DNA of 64,000 bases from Micromonospora sp. NBC_01796 (GTDB lineage: Bacteria; Actinomycetota; Actinomycetes; Mycobacteriales; Micromonosporaceae), in NCBI RefSeq assembly GCF_035917455.1, contig NZ_CP109078.1:5688001-5752000 (forward strand). The letters are read 5' to 3'. A model generated the notes under the pieces. That model was not told where the DNA came from, made no database searches, and saw only the letters and a program-made list of their open reading frames with translations. The stretch's first letter is position 1. Each line of letters starts with the position of its first letter. Below are positions 18,844 through 28,124 of the stretch, in pieces. The translations under genes and the position numbers were made by a program.

Positions 18844-19029
18844 CTACCCCCCAAGGCGATCGAGGATCGTGACGGCCAGTGTCATGAAGCCGAGAACAGC
18901 GCCACCTGCACCCATGACGATGCTGGATGGGCGGCTTTGTTCCATCCATAGCAACGCGGCAATAGAACCGCCGACGAGCATGGCGAGGACCAAGACCACG
19001 ACCGTCGACACCAGATGACAGTTCATCAC
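18844..19029 (-). CDS. Small predicted membrane protein
   Basis: 61 residues with two hydrophobic segments (VSTVVVLVLAMLVGGSIAALLW and SSIVMGAGGAVLGFMTLAVTIL). GGAGGGTCAGGAAGAG precedes the ATG. No family recognised. It ends just before the inverted-repeat region and starts 70 bp from an ISL3 element, so its neighbourhood is disturbed. Confidence 0.5.
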   Translation of the reverse strand: MMNCHLVSTVVVLVLAMLVGGSIAALLWMEQSRPSSIVMGAGGAVLGFMTLAVTILDRLGG

Positions 19030-19099
19030 TCTTCCTGACCCTCCATGAGGCGATCCAACACCATCCTTCTGTCGGCGCCTGAGGGTCTGTGGATTTAAG

Positions 19100-20724
19100 G
19101 GCTCTGTCTCACATTCGGTGGTGACGGAGGGTGCTGGTTAGCCGAGCAGGATTCGATGGCGCAGGAGAGTGAAGCCCGCGCGTCCGTACATCTGTCGCTT
19201 GATCAGTTTGGTTTTGGTGTTGACGCCTTCGGTGCCGCCGTTGTGGAAGGGGTATGTCAGGGCGGCGTTGACGGCGTCGCGGTCAAGGCCGAGGCCGCGG
19301 GTGAACGTGTGTAGGTGGGGCAGGTCGGTGGCCATGACCTCGGTGATCCACGCGGTGAGACGGTCACCGTTGCCGTCGGCGGGCGTGAGTAGCGCGGCGA
19401 ACGAGCCGATGAGGCCGGCCAGCGCAGTCATCTGTGGACAGGCCGCGGTGAGAGCGTCAATGAGCGTCCGCTGATGTTCCTTGAGCCGGTCGGGCGCGGT
19501 CAGGAGGTAGCGGGTCAGACGCCTGGGAGATAGAGCCGGGCGGTCGGCTTCGACCCGGCCTTGGGTGATATAGCGATAGAGCAGGTTGAGGCTGCCGGTG
19601 TAGCCCAGTTCCCTGATCTCCGCCAGGAGTTGGGTGGCGCCGACGGCGGGGTCTTGTTCCCGCCGGCGACGCAGGTGGTCGCGGTAGGGGTCGACGAGGG
19701 TGGGCCGGTACTGCGGTGCGCGGACCAGGCGTTCGGGTTCACTGATCCGGGCGTACCGTTTGACGGTGTTGAGGCCGAGGTTGAGCCGGCGGGCACATTC
19801 CAGGAGGCCAACGCCCTTGTCGAGCAGGTCGTGGACCTGCTGCCACCGCTGCCGGGTGGTCACAGCCCGCTTGCCCTCCTGTGGCGGCAGCCCGGCTGCG
19901 GCCCAGCATGAGCTGTGCGCGGTGACCTCTTTGCGGGCGGCCTCGGCGAGGTTGTGCCACAGATGCCAGCGGTCCGTGACCTGCAACGCCTCGGGCAGGG
20001 CGCGGCGGACCGCTTCGGCGTAGGCGCCGGAGGAGTCCCGACACACCACCTCGACACCGGGATGCTCACGCAGCCACGTTTCCAACGTGTTGGCCTTGCG
20101 GTCGGGCAGCACATCGATGCGCTCACGCGTGACCGCGTCGATCAGGACGGTGGCGTATCGCTGACGTCGCCGCAACGCGAAGTCGTCCACCCCGAGCACC
20201 CGGGGCACAGGCCGCTCGGGCAACGGCAGGCGCAGCAGCGCCCGCAGGGCGGTGTGCCGAGACACGACCACCGCCAACGCCGACAACATCCGCGCGCCAG
20301 CGCGGCCGGCCAACTGCCGCACGACCGCACCGACCTGGGAAATCAGCCGAGATGTGCGGCGCTGGTAGCGGTTCAGGACCCCAGGCAGTTGTTCCCGGAA
20401 CGTACGACGGCAGCCCCGAGTCGGGCACACCAGACGACGTATGCGCACGTGGACCACCACCGGTCGGGCGTCGACCGGCACATCCGCCAGGCTCCGCTGG
20501 TGATACCCGTGCACCCGGCCCGTCACGGCCGCGCAACCCGGACAGGCCACCGGTTGCTGCGGAGTCCGAGCCCGCACCAGGATCCGTTCCCCCTCGTCCG
20601 TCACGTCGTCGATCACCAGCGGCAGCAGCCCCGAGAAGACCATCTTCGTAAGATCACCGATCTTGCACACATGATCTCAACGACATCGACCACGTTCAGT
20701 CACCACCGAATGTGAGACAGAGCC
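19100..20724 (-). mobile_element. ISL3-family insertion sequence
   Basis: Perfect inverted repeats of at least 26 bp (left starts GGCTCTGTCTCACATTCGG, right is its complement ending at 20724) bound a 1.6-kb element with one transposase. The flanking 8 bp (GATTTAAG and GTTGGCGA) differ, so no target duplication is evident; it lies against an IS256 remnant. Confidence 0.9.
19138..20670 (-). CDS. ISL3-family transposase
   Basis: 510 residues. The N-terminus has a zinc-binding motif (CPGCAAVTGRVHGYHQRSLAD and later CPTRGC), then an HTH, and the DDE_Tnp_ISL3 core: VLGVDDFALRRRQRYATVLID, VVCRDSSGAYAEAVRRALPEALQVTDRWHLWHNL and the C-terminal GGTEGVNTKTKLIKRQMYGRAGFTLLRHRILL. It appears intact. The ATG is set close to the right inverted repeat. 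Confidence 0.95.
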   Translation of the reverse strand: MCKIGDLTKMVFSGLLPLVIDDVTDEGERILVRARTPQQPVACPGCAAVTGRVHGYHQRSLADVPVDARPVVVHVRIRRLVCPTRGCRRTFREQLPGVLNRYQRRTSRLISQVGAVVRQLAGRAGARMLSALAVVVSRHTALRALLRLPLPERPVPRVLGVDDFALRRRQRYATVLIDAVTRERIDVLPDRKANTLETWLREHPGVEVVCRDSSGAYAEAVRRALPEALQVTDRWHLWHNLAEAARKEVTAHSSCWAAAGLPPQEGKRAVTTRQRWQQVHDLLDKGVGLLECARRLNLGLNTVKRYARISEPERLVRAPQYRPTLVDPYRDHLRRRREQDPAVGATQLLAEIRELGYTGSLNLLYRYITQGRVEADRPALSPRRLTRYLLTAPDRLKEHQRTLIDALTAACPQMTALAGLIGSFAALLTPADGNGDRLTAWITEVMATDLPHLHTFTRGLGLDRDAVNAALTYPFHNGGTEGVNTKTKLIKRQMYGRAGFTLLRHRILLG

Positions 20725-20787
20725 GTTGGCGAGACAGCCCCCGAGTGTTCGATTTCCGTGTTTGGGCCTGTGGTGTGATCGAGGTTG

Positions 20788-21066
20788 TTAGATGGTGATC
20801 CGGTCGCCGTAGGCGAGGATCAGGGCGTTGAGGGCCTTGGCCCAACCGTAGACCCGGCCGGTGAAACTCCCGCCACCTCGGCGTTTTTTGCTGGACGACG
20901 AGGTACAGGACTTTCATCGCGGCCTGCTCGGTCGGGAAGTGCCCGCGTCGGCCGGCGGCTTGCCGGAACCGGGCGTTGAGGGACTCGATGATGTTGGTGG
21001 TGTAGAGGACTTTGCGGACCTCGTGGTCGTAGTCGAGGAACGGCACGAACTGTGGCCAGGAGGTCC
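20788..21066 (-). pseudogene. IS256-family transposase, C-terminal remnant
   Basis: Minus-strand translation gives WPQFVPFLDYDHEVRKVLYT, TNIIESLNARFRQAAGRRGH and FPTEQAAMKVLYLVVQQK, classic IS256/Mutator sequence. A one-base shift in a run of A then restores SFTGRVYGWAKALNALILAY and a TAA at 20788. The 5' part was removed by the IS whose end is at 21067. Confidence 0.88.
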
Positions 21067-22247
21067 TGTACCGTGCCAAAACTCGTTTCAAGGCGGTGAC
21101 CTGGTGTTTTGGAGATCGGGTTAGGCTGCTCGGTGGTATTCGTTGATCACTCCGTCGAGTCGTCGTCGGCGCCGTACGGGCTTGTCCATGGGGATGATGA
21201 CGGCTGGGTCGTGGTTGGGCGGGCGCTGCTGTCGTCCTTGGTGGGGCCGGTGGTTGTTGAAATGTTTGACGTACTCGCCGACCACGGCCTGCGCGTGCCG
21301 CTCGTTGTAGAGCAACATGTGGTCGGTGCATTCTCCCCGGAGGCTGCGGCCCCAGCGTTCGATGAAGCAGTTGGCCCGTGGGGTGCGGGGCGGGATCTTG
21401 ACCACCGTGATGCCCTCGGCGGCGAACACCCCGTCGAACGCGGCGGTGTACTTGGCGTCGCGGTCGCGGATCAGGAACCTGAACCGGTTGGCATGCTCGC
21501 CCAGGTCCATGAGGAGGTTACGGGCCTGCTGGGTCACCCATTGCCCGGTGGGATGGGCGGTGATGCCGAGGAGATGGACCCGTCGGGTGGCTACTTCCAT
21601 AACCATCAGCGCGTACAGGCGCCGTACCAGGTTGGTGTCGAGGTGGAAGAAGTCGATTGCCAGTAGCCCGCTGGCCTGATTGCGCAGGAAGGTGCGCCAG
21701 TTGGTGTCCTGTTGGCGGGGCGGCGGGCCGACACGTTGGCGGGCCAGGATTCGGCGGATGGTTCCTGCCCCGATGCGGTGGCCGAGCTGCTGTAGTTCGC
21801 CTTGGATCCGGCGGTGTCCCCAGCGTGGGTTCTCGCGGGCCAGCCGCAGCACCAGGTCACGGATTTCGTCGCTGACCGGTGGGCGGCCAGTTAGGTCCAG
21901 CGGTGTCGCACCAGCCGTCGATGCCAGTTCAGCAACGTGGCCGGGGTGACGATCCGGTGTGCCCGTATCCGGCGGGGCAGCAGGCGGGCGAGGGCGGACA
22001 GGATCGCCCGGTCCGGCCAGGACAGCCGCGGCCGGCCGTGAATGTGGCGGCGTAGCACCGCTGTCTCGTGCCGCAGCGCGAGGATCTCGACCAGCAACGC
22101 TCTGTCGCTGCGGATCAGCAACCCCAGACCATTGAACAGGTGGATCATTCCCAGGTACAGCAACCGCACGACCATACCGGCGATCATCAGACCGAGCCAA
22201 GAACTCCCAGCTCACAGCCTGTGCGACAGGTTTTGGCACGGTACACG
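21067..22247 (-). mobile_element. Integrase-core IS (IS3/IS481-like)
   Basis: The terminal repeats TGTACCGTGCCAAAAC (21067-21082) and its complement ending at 22247 bound 1.18 kb with one broken transposase gene. The insertion sits directly against the IS256 remnant. Confidence 0.8.
21121..22187 (-). pseudogene. Integrase-core transposase, frameshifted
   Basis: The N-terminal third (starting at 22187: [20 protein letters not shown] ... [20 protein letters not shown]) ends at a stop after RHRWT near 21893. The remainder continues in another frame ([19 protein letters not shown], then FFHLDTN, RDRDAKY and the [14 protein letters not shown] catalytic Glu) to 21121. Comparison with the intact paralogue at 49109-50185 shows a few bases missing between RWT and PPVSDE. 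The transposase is probably inactive unless the shift is bypassed. Confidence 0.85.
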
Positions 22248-22426
22248 GTCTCGGCCTGGCTACGACCCTCGAGAACAACAGCCGTGATCACAAGACGGGC
22301 TTTGGACACCCCGCGACGATCACGGTCATCCAGGGTTTCCTATGTCCCGACACACCAGTTTCCGATGACTTGAGACAGGGGTTTCCTATGTCCTGAACCA
22401 GGACACTACCGGGGGCATGTCGCCGA

Positions 22427-22458
22427 GGCCCTGACCAGCGGAAACGCCGGCCAGGGCC
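22427..22458 (-). terminator. Possible terminator of the two-component operon
   Basis: GGCCCTG (22427-22433) pairs with CAGGGCC (22452-22458), about 35 bp past the response-regulator stop. The stem is short with no T run. The 22248-22426 stretch holds no gene and contains two copies of GTTTCCTATGTCC. Confidence 0.35.
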
Positions 22459-22492
22459 TCATCTCTGCCTATACGTGCTGGCGGGCCTCAGC

Positions 22493-23170
22493 TCAGCGGC
22501 GCGGCGCAGCCGTCACCAGCCCGCTCTCATAGGCGGCTGCAACCAACTGCGCCCGATCGCGAGCCCCCAGCTTCGCCAACAGCCGAGACACATGGGTCTT
22601 CACTGTGCCAACACCCAGCCGCAAATGCGCGGCGATCTCGCCGTTGGACAGCCCCCGCGCGACCAGCACCAGCACCTCACGCTCGCGATCGGTCACGCCG
22701 GCCAGGTTCGTCGCGGGAAGACCGGCCTGTTCCGGGCGCCGGGCGAACTCCGCGATCAGGCGACGGGTCACCCCGGGCGCCAGCAACGCGTCGCCCGCCG
22801 CGATCACCCTGATCGCCGTCAGGAGGTCGGCTGGTGGGGTGTCCTTGAGCAGGAAACCGCTGGCTCCCGCGCGCAGTGCCGCGTAGACGTACGCGTCCAG
22901 GTCGAACATCGTCAGGATCAGCACCCGTACGTGCGCCGTCTCCGGCGCCGCGCAGATCTGCCGGGTTGCTTCCACGCCGTCCAGGTCCGGCATGCGGATG
23001 TCCATCAGCACCACGTCCGGGCGTTCCCGGCGGGCGAGCTCGACCGCCTCCAGGCCGGTGGCCGCCTCGCCGACCACCGTCAGGCCGGGAGCCGTGTCGA
23101 CCAGGACCCGGAAGCTGCCACGCAGCAGCGCCTGGTCGTCCACGACGAGCACCCGTACGGCGTCGCTCAC
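22493..23170 (-). CDS. NarL/FixJ-family response regulator
   Basis: 225 residues: a receiver domain (VRVLVVDDQALLRGSF, phospho-acceptor in VVLMDIRMPDLDGVEAT, LLKDTPPADLL) and a LuxR-type HTH (LTEREREVL-like TDREREVLVLVARGLSNGEI). The GTG at 23170 is chosen because it overlaps the kinase stop by 4 bases and starts exactly at the receiver fold; longer upstream readings would run inside the kinase gene. It probably controls the divergent ABC exporter at 24545. Confidence 0.94.
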   Translation of the reverse strand: MSDAVRVLVVDDQALLRGSFRVLVDTAPGLTVVGEAATGLEAVELARRERPDVVLMDIRMPDLDGVEATRQICAAPETAHVRVLILTMFDLDAYVYAALRAGASGFLLKDTPPADLLTAIRVIAAGDALLAPGVTRRLIAEFARRPEQAGLPATNLAGVTDREREVLVLVARGLSNGEIAAHLRLGVGTVKTHVSRLLAKLGARDRAQLVAAAYESGLVTAAPRR

Positions 23171-24363
23171 GCGGTGACCTTCGCCGCCGCCTGGAACGGG
23201 AGGCGGGCCGATACCCGGAAGCCCTGCCCGGGACGCGGGCCGGCCTCCAGCGTGCCGTCGTAGAGGGTCACCCGTTCCCGCATGCCGATCAACCCGTGGC
23301 CTTGCGTGCCGTCGTCCGGGAACTGGCGCCGGCCGGGACCGTCGTCCGTGACCTCGACCGCGATCATGCCGCCGTCCCGGCCGACGCGGACCTCGCAGGA
23401 TGCCGGCGCGGCGTGCTTGACCACGTTCGTCAGCGATTCCTGCACGATGCGGTAGACGCACAGCTCGACGCCCTCTGGCACCGGGCCCAGGTCGGCCAGT
23501 TGCAGGTCGACGCGGACGCCGGCCCGCGCGGCGCGCTCGGCCAGGGCCGGCAGGCCGGCCAGGCCCTGGGGCGGGGCGTACGCGTCAGCCAAGTCGTCCG
23601 CGGAGTCCGAACGCAGCACGCCCAGCATCTGGCGCAGCTCGGTGAGCGCCGAACGGCTCGTCGTCTCGATCGCGCCCAGCGCCTCCCGCGCCACTTCCGG
23701 ATGCTCGTCCATGACGTGGTGGGCGACGCCGGCCTTGACCGCGATTACGCCCATGCTGTGCGCGACGATGTCGTGCAGCTCCCGGGCGATCCGCAGCCGT
23801 TCACCGGCCACCGCGCGCTCGGTGAGCTGGGCGGCGGAGCGTTCCGCGTAGGCGTGGCGCTCGCGCGCGGCCCGGCCCAGCGTCCACGCGCCGCCGAGCA
23901 GCACGCCGCTCAGAAGCACGCCGCCGGCCGTGTCCCGGGCCCAGACCGGAAGTCCGGCCACCGAGCCGATCACCAGCGTGAGGCAGGTCAGCACGCCGAT
24001 CACGCGGGTGGGTATCCACGGGCGCGGCGGCTGGGTGAGCGCCACCGGATACAGCCCGAAGGCCGCAGCGACGAAGAGGCTGCCCGCGACATCGGTGGCC
24101 GCGGCCACCACGGAGGCGGCGAGCACGATCGCGAAGACGGGCACGGGCCAGACCCGCCGGGCCGCGAGTGGCAGTCCCATGGCGGCGATGAGGAGGAGGC
24201 GGCCCCAGGCCGGTACGCCGTGACCGGGTGACGCGCCCAGCGTGGAGGTCACCATCACCGCGGTATATCCGGCCGCGGCGAGTGCGTCCACCACGATCAG
24301 GTCACGCCGGCGCGGGCGGCCGGTGATCAGCCGGGTGCGCGCCGAGGTCACCTCACCGTCCAC
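23167..24363 (-). CDS. Two-component sensor histidine kinase (HisKA_3 type)
   Basis: 398 residues. Several membrane helices lie in the first 170 residues (VDALAAAGYTAVMVTSTLG, LLLIAAMGLPLAARR, FAIVLAASVVAAATDVAG, ILTCLTLVIGSVAGL-like). The phospho-acceptor motif is ARELHDIVAHSMGVIAVKAG and the HATPase_c domain has YRIVQESLTNVVKHA and TDDGPG...GHGLIGMRERV. There is no large extracellular sensor, as in DesK-like kinases that sense membrane or antibiotic stress. Its partner overlaps it downstream, and the ABC exporter starts 181 bp away in the opposite direction. Confidence 0.94.
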   Translation of the reverse strand: MDGEVTSARTRLITGRPRRRDLIVVDALAAAGYTAVMVTSTLGASPGHGVPAWGRLLLIAAMGLPLAARRVWPVPVFAIVLAASVVAAATDVAGSLFVAAAFGLYPVALTQPPRPWIPTRVIGVLTCLTLVIGSVAGLPVWARDTAGGVLLSGVLLGGAWTLGRAARERHAYAERSAAQLTERAVAGERLRIARELHDIVAHSMGVIAVKAGVAHHVMDEHPEVAREALGAIETTSRSALTELRQMLGVLRSDSADDLADAYAPPQGLAGLPALAERAARAGVRVDLQLADLGPVPEGVELCVYRIVQESLTNVVKHAAPASCEVRVGRDGGMIAVEVTDDGPGRRQFPDDGTQGHGLIGMRERVTLYDGTLEAGPRPGQGFRVSARLPFQAAAKVTA

Positions 24364-24544
24364 TAGCGGAGTCCTTCATCAGCAGACCGTATCGCCGGGC
24401 GGCGCGCTGCGTCGACCGTCCCGGGGCGTATGTCTGGAGGCATACCCCGCGCGGTGCACGGCGGATCGGTCCACCCGGCAGCAGAGGGAAAGTCGAGACG
24501 GGGGAGAGATGTGTCGCGGGTGCTCCTGCGGAAGGGTTGTCGCC

Positions 24545-25465
24545 ATGATCGAGGTGCGAGAACTGACCAAACGGTACGGCGGCACAGTGGCCGTCGACGG
24601 GCTGTCGTTCACAGTGCGGCCGGGCACTGTCACCGGCTTCCTCGGCCCGAACGGCGCCGGCAAGTCGACCACCATGCGGCTGCTGCTCGGGCTGGACACT
24701 CCTACCGCCGGCACGGCCACCATCCACGGCCACCCGTACGCCAAGCTGCGCCATCCGATGCGGCGCGTCGGTACCCTGCTGGACGCGAACGCGGTCCAGG
24801 GCAACCGCAGCGCCCTCAACCACCTGCGCTGGCTGGCCCGGAGCAACCGGATCGAGCCGGCCCGGGTGACGCGGGTGCTAGAGGAGGTCGGCCTGGCCGG
24901 GGTGGCCCGCAAGGCTGTCGGCGGCTTCTCACTCGGCATGCGCCAGCGGCTCGGCATCGCCGCGGCGCTGCTCGGTGAGCCCGACGTGCTGGTGCTGGAC
25001 GAGCCGGTCAACGGTCTGGACCCGGACGGCGTGCGCTGGATCCGGGACATGCTGCGGTCCTACGCGGCCGAAGGCGGGACGGTCCTGCTCTCCAGCCACC
25101 TGATGAGCGAGATGCAGCTGACCGCCGACCAGTTGCTGATCATCGGACGCGGCCGGCTGATCGCCGACACCTCGGTGCGCGAGCTGGCCGAACAGTTCAC
25201 CGAGGGCGTGCTGGTCCGCTCGGCGCGACCGGAGGAGCTGGCCGGTGTGCTCCGCGCGGCCGGCGGTGAGATCACCACCGCGGCCAACGGCGGCCTGACC
25301 GTACGCGGGCTCGACCAGCAGCGGATCGGCAACCTGGCCGCCGAGAACGGCATCCCGATCTACGAGGCCGCGGTCCGCAGCGCCTCCCTCGAGGACGCCT
25401 ATCTGTCACTCACCGCCGGCACCGTCCAGTTCGGTGCCTCCGAGAACAGGACGGTATTCCGATGA
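24545..25465 (+). CDS. ABC-2 exporter ATP-binding protein
   Basis: 306 residues: Walker A GPNGAGKST, Q-loop region, signature FSLGMRQRLG, Walker B VLVLDEPVNGLDPDG, H-loop LLSSHLMSEM, followed by a C-terminal domain of about 90 residues. This is the layout of ATPases for ABC-2 type multidrug/lantibiotic-immunity exporters. The ATG at 24545 lies after GGAAGGG. It overlaps the permease by ATGA. Confidence 0.94.
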   Translation: MIEVRELTKRYGGTVAVDGLSFTVRPGTVTGFLGPNGAGKSTTMRLLLGLDTPTAGTATIHGHPYAKLRHPMRRVGTLLDANAVQGNRSALNHLRWLARSNRIEPARVTRVLEEVGLAGVARKAVGGFSLGMRQRLGIAAALLGEPDVLVLDEPVNGLDPDGVRWIRDMLRSYAAEGGTVLLSSHLMSEMQLTADQLLIIGRGRLIADTSVRELAEQFTEGVLVRSARPEELAGVLRAAGGEITTAANGGLTVRGLDQQRIGNLAAENGIPIYEAAVRSASLEDAYLSLTAGTVQFGASENRTVFR

Positions 25466-26226
25466 TCGACGCGCTCGCCGCCGAATGGATCAAGATCCGG
25501 ACGACCGCGACGACCCTGTACTGCCTGGGCGTGGCGCTCGGCAGCGTGGTGCTGAGCACGCTGCTCACGTTCGGCATGGTGTCCTCGTACGACGGCCGGG
25601 ACGCGGCCGGCCGCGCCACCTTCTCCGGCACGCCGATGGAGGAGATCACCATGCTGGTGGCCCACCTGTGTCTGGGCGTCCTGGGTGTGCTGGTGATCAG
25701 CTCGGAGTACACCAGCGGCATGATCCGCACCAGCTTCATCGCGATGCCGTCGCGCCGGGTGGTGTTCCTCGCCAAGAGCGCGGTTGTGGGGTTCGTGGTC
25801 CTCGTCGCCGCCCAGGCCGTCATCTTCGGCACGTTCTTCCTCAGCCGGCTGGTGGTCGGCGACCGCGCGATCCCCGACTACCGGACGGGCGTCGACGACC
25901 GCGCCGCTACGTTGTTCGCGATGGGCCTGACGGCCGTGGTGGTGGCGCTCGTCGGCCTCGGCCTCGCGGCGATCTTCCGCTCGGCGGTCGCCGCGATAGC
26001 CGGCATCGCCCTGCTGGTGTACGTGTTCCCGATCGCCGCGGGCAACATCCCCGAGCCGGTCGGGCCGAAGATCGACGCGCTGTCGATGAGAAGCCTCGCC
26101 CTCCAGATCGGCGGCGACGTGCCGGATGCCGTGCTGACGCCGGCTGCGGCGGTCGGCGTGCTGGTCGCGTACGTGGTGGTGGCGATCGGGACCGCCACCC
26201 ACCTGATCGGGCGCCGGGACGCCTGA
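25462..26226 (+). CDS. ABC-2 type permease
   Basis: 254 residues with about six hydrophobic helices (TTLYCLGVALGSVVLSTLLTF, EITMLVAHLCLGVLGVLVIS, SAVVGFVVLVAAQAVIFGTF, FAMGLTAVVVALVGLGLAAI, SAVAAIAGIALLVYVFPIAA, VGVLVAYVVVAIGTATHLIG). EWIKIRTTATTLYC at the start and SSEYTSGMIRTSF are typical of this family. Coupled to the ATPase, it forms an exporter probably induced by the adjacent two-component system. Confidence 0.92.
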   Translation: MIDALAAEWIKIRTTATTLYCLGVALGSVVLSTLLTFGMVSSYDGRDAAGRATFSGTPMEEITMLVAHLCLGVLGVLVISSEYTSGMIRTSFIAMPSRRVVFLAKSAVVGFVVLVAAQAVIFGTFFLSRLVVGDRAIPDYRTGVDDRAATLFAMGLTAVVVALVGLGLAAIFRSAVAAIAGIALLVYVFPIAAGNIPEPVGPKIDALSMRSLALQIGGDVPDAVLTPAAAVGVLVAYVVVAIGTATHLIGRRDA

Positions 26227-26240
26227 CCGCTGATCCGGCG

Positions 26241-26276
26241 CGGACCTATATCCGCCGGTCGGCGGATATAGGTCCG
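26241..26276. promoter_or_regulatory. Perfect 16-bp palindrome
   Basis: CGGACCTATATCCGCC, a GGTC loop, then the exact reverse complement. It lies 14 bp after the permease stop and 114 bp before the Tat-protein start. It could be a terminator (no T tract) or an operator for a dimeric repressor; the TATATCCGCC/GGCGGATATA core looks operator-like. Confidence 0.55.
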
Positions 26277-26389
26277 GTATAGACCGTCGCAGTAGCGTGC
26301 GGTTCTGCGGTCCGGCCGGCGGCCGGCCCGACAACAACGAGGTGCCGCGCGGCGCGCCCGGGTGGTGCCCTGACCGGATCGGAAAAGGG

Positions 26390-27175
26390 ATGCCTTCATC
26401 TGGAGTTGACCGGCGCGGACTGCTGCGCGGTTCGCTGGTCATGGCCGCACTGGCGGGAACCACAGCAGTACTCGGCTCCGAGAGCGCCGTGGCGGCGCCC
26501 GCCCCGCCGCGGACCGAGCCGCTGCCGGAGGTGCCGGGCATGCTCGGCGACCGGCTGGCCAACGAGTTCTGGTACCGCTTCGATCAGTACACGGCGTTCG
26601 CCCCCAGCGCCGAACTGGCCGCGGCGTACGAGGTGCTCCGGTCCCTGTTCGACCGCTTCGAGCGCGACATCTACTTCGCCTGGCGGGACACGAACGCGGC
26701 CGGCACGTACCCCGCCGCTTTCCTCGACGTCGTGACGCCGATCCGGCCGCAGCTCGAGGTCATGTCCCGGGCCCAGCTGATCGCCTTCGACGAGCTCTAC
26801 CACCGGCACGACCCCCGGCTGGTGACCGCGTTCGTCGACTTCGGCCAGGGCGTGCTCTTCGATCCCCGCCTCGCCGAGCACGAGCAAGAGGTGCACACGA
26901 TGAACGGCAAACCGCCGGTGGGCTACCACACCTGGCACGCCTTCATCCGCGCCATGATGCTGCTCGGCATCGACCGCGGACGCTGGCGCCGGATCGCCTC
27001 GCTGAACGGGCTGGCCTGGGCGATTCAGACGGTCGCCAAGCCGTCCACCAGGGTGGTGAGCCCTCCGCTGCCCCGCGAGACGGTCCGGCAGCTGACCCGG
27101 CTGTGGTTGCCGAAGAGCTTCGACCAGCTCGACGAGGACTTCCTGTCGTTCCCCTATCCGGTGGGGATGAGCTGA
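26390..27175 (+). CDS. Tat-exported protein of unknown function
   Basis: 261 residues from the ATG at 26390. The N-terminus is a twin-arginine signal: DRRGLLRGSLVMAALAGTTA, with likely cleavage after AVAAPA. The mature domain is alpha-helical, rich in aromatic residues, and includes KPPVGYHTWHAFIRAMMLLG and FDQLDEDFLSFPYPVG. Family not recognised. It converges with the lasso exporter, whose last gene ends 74 bp away, and may be unrelated to it. Confidence 0.7.
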   Translation: MPSSGVDRRGLLRGSLVMAALAGTTAVLGSESAVAAPAPPRTEPLPEVPGMLGDRLANEFWYRFDQYTAFAPSAELAAAYEVLRSLFDRFERDIYFAWRDTNAAGTYPAAFLDVVTPIRPQLEVMSRAQLIAFDELYHRHDPRLVTAFVDFGQGVLFDPRLAEHEQEVHTMNGKPPVGYHTWHAFIRAMMLLGIDRGRWRRIASLNGLAWAIQTVAKPSTRVVSPPLPRETVRQLTRLWLPKSFDQLDEDFLSFPYPVGMS

Positions 27176-27248
27176 CGTCCGATGCGTCGCGGATCCCGGC
27201 GCCCACTCCGGTGGGCGCCGGGATTGCCGGCCGATGCCGGTGGCCGTC

Positions 27249-28124
27249 TCACTCCACCCGTGAGAAGCGACGGGTGGCGATGCCCAGCACCAGCAGAGCG
27301 GCCAGGCCGATCACCGCGATCTCCAGCACCACCGGGGGAGTCCAGCCCCACAGCTGCGGGCTGAGCACCCGCCCGCCCAGGTCGGCGCCGTCGCCCGGCA
27401 TGGTGCGGCGCAGCGCGTCGACGCCGTACGTCAGGGGGTTGCCCAGCACGGCGACGCCCAGCCATCCGGGCAACCCGCGCGCCGGGAACATCGCGCCGGA
27501 CAGGAAGAGCATCGGCATCATCAGGAGGCTCATCACCACCTGGAACGACTCGATCCGGCGGATGCAGACCGCCGCCAGCACGCCGACCGAGGTGAAGGCG
27601 AACGCGATCACTCCGAGCTCCAGCAGCACGAGCAGCAGTTGAGGGTGGTAGGGCACGTTCGCGGCGCCGGCCACGAGGAGCACCATGCCGCCGTACGCCA
27701 TCCCGGTGCTCGCGCCGCCGAGACAGATGCCGGCCAACAGGAAGCCGCGACGCACCGGCGCGACCATCATCTGCCGCAGCACCCCGGCCTGACGGTCCCA
27801 GACGATGGCGACGCCCACCGCCAGCGACGGCGCCTGCACGGTCATCAGCAGCACCCCGGGAAAGAGGTACGTGGTGTAGTCCCGCAGCGACTCCTGCCCG
27901 TCGCCGAGCGAGGACAGGCCGGTGCCGAGAATCAGCAGGAACACCAGCGGTGTCACCAGGCCCATGGCCAGCCGCAGCCGGTTACGGGCGAACCTCAGCA
28001 TCTCCCGCTGCCAGAGCAGGCGAAGCGTCCGCAGGTCACGCTGGAGGCTGCTACCGGTCTTGAGGCCGGAGCCGGTGGTGTCCGGGGCTTCCGTTTCGGG
28101 CATGGCCAGGTCCGTTCGCGTCAT
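27249..28124 (-). CDS. ABC-2 (DrrB-like) permease of the lasso cluster
   Basis: 291 residues with six predicted helices (LAMGLVTPLVFLLILGTGL, LFPGVLLMTVQAPSLAVGVA, GMAYGGMVLLVAGAANV, LLLVLLELGVIAFAFTSVGV, VVMSLLMMPMLFLSGAMFPA, VVLEIAVIGLAALLVLGIA). The FLSGAMFPARGLPGWL segment and the ABC-2 topology match DrrB permeases. It overlaps the ATPase by ATGA and closes the lasso operon, so export and self-immunity for the lasso peptide are the likely roles. Confidence 0.9.
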   Translation of the reverse strand: MTRTDLAMPETEAPDTTGSGLKTGSSLQRDLRTLRLLWQREMLRFARNRLRLAMGLVTPLVFLLILGTGLSSLGDGQESLRDYTTYLFPGVLLMTVQAPSLAVGVAIVWDRQAGVLRQMMVAPVRRGFLLAGICLGGASTGMAYGGMVLLVAGAANVPYHPQLLLVLLELGVIAFAFTSVGVLAAVCIRRIESFQVVMSLLMMPMLFLSGAMFPARGLPGWLGVAVLGNPLTYGVDALRRTMPGDGADLGGRVLSPQLWGWTPPVVLEIAVIGLAALLVLGIATRRFSRVE

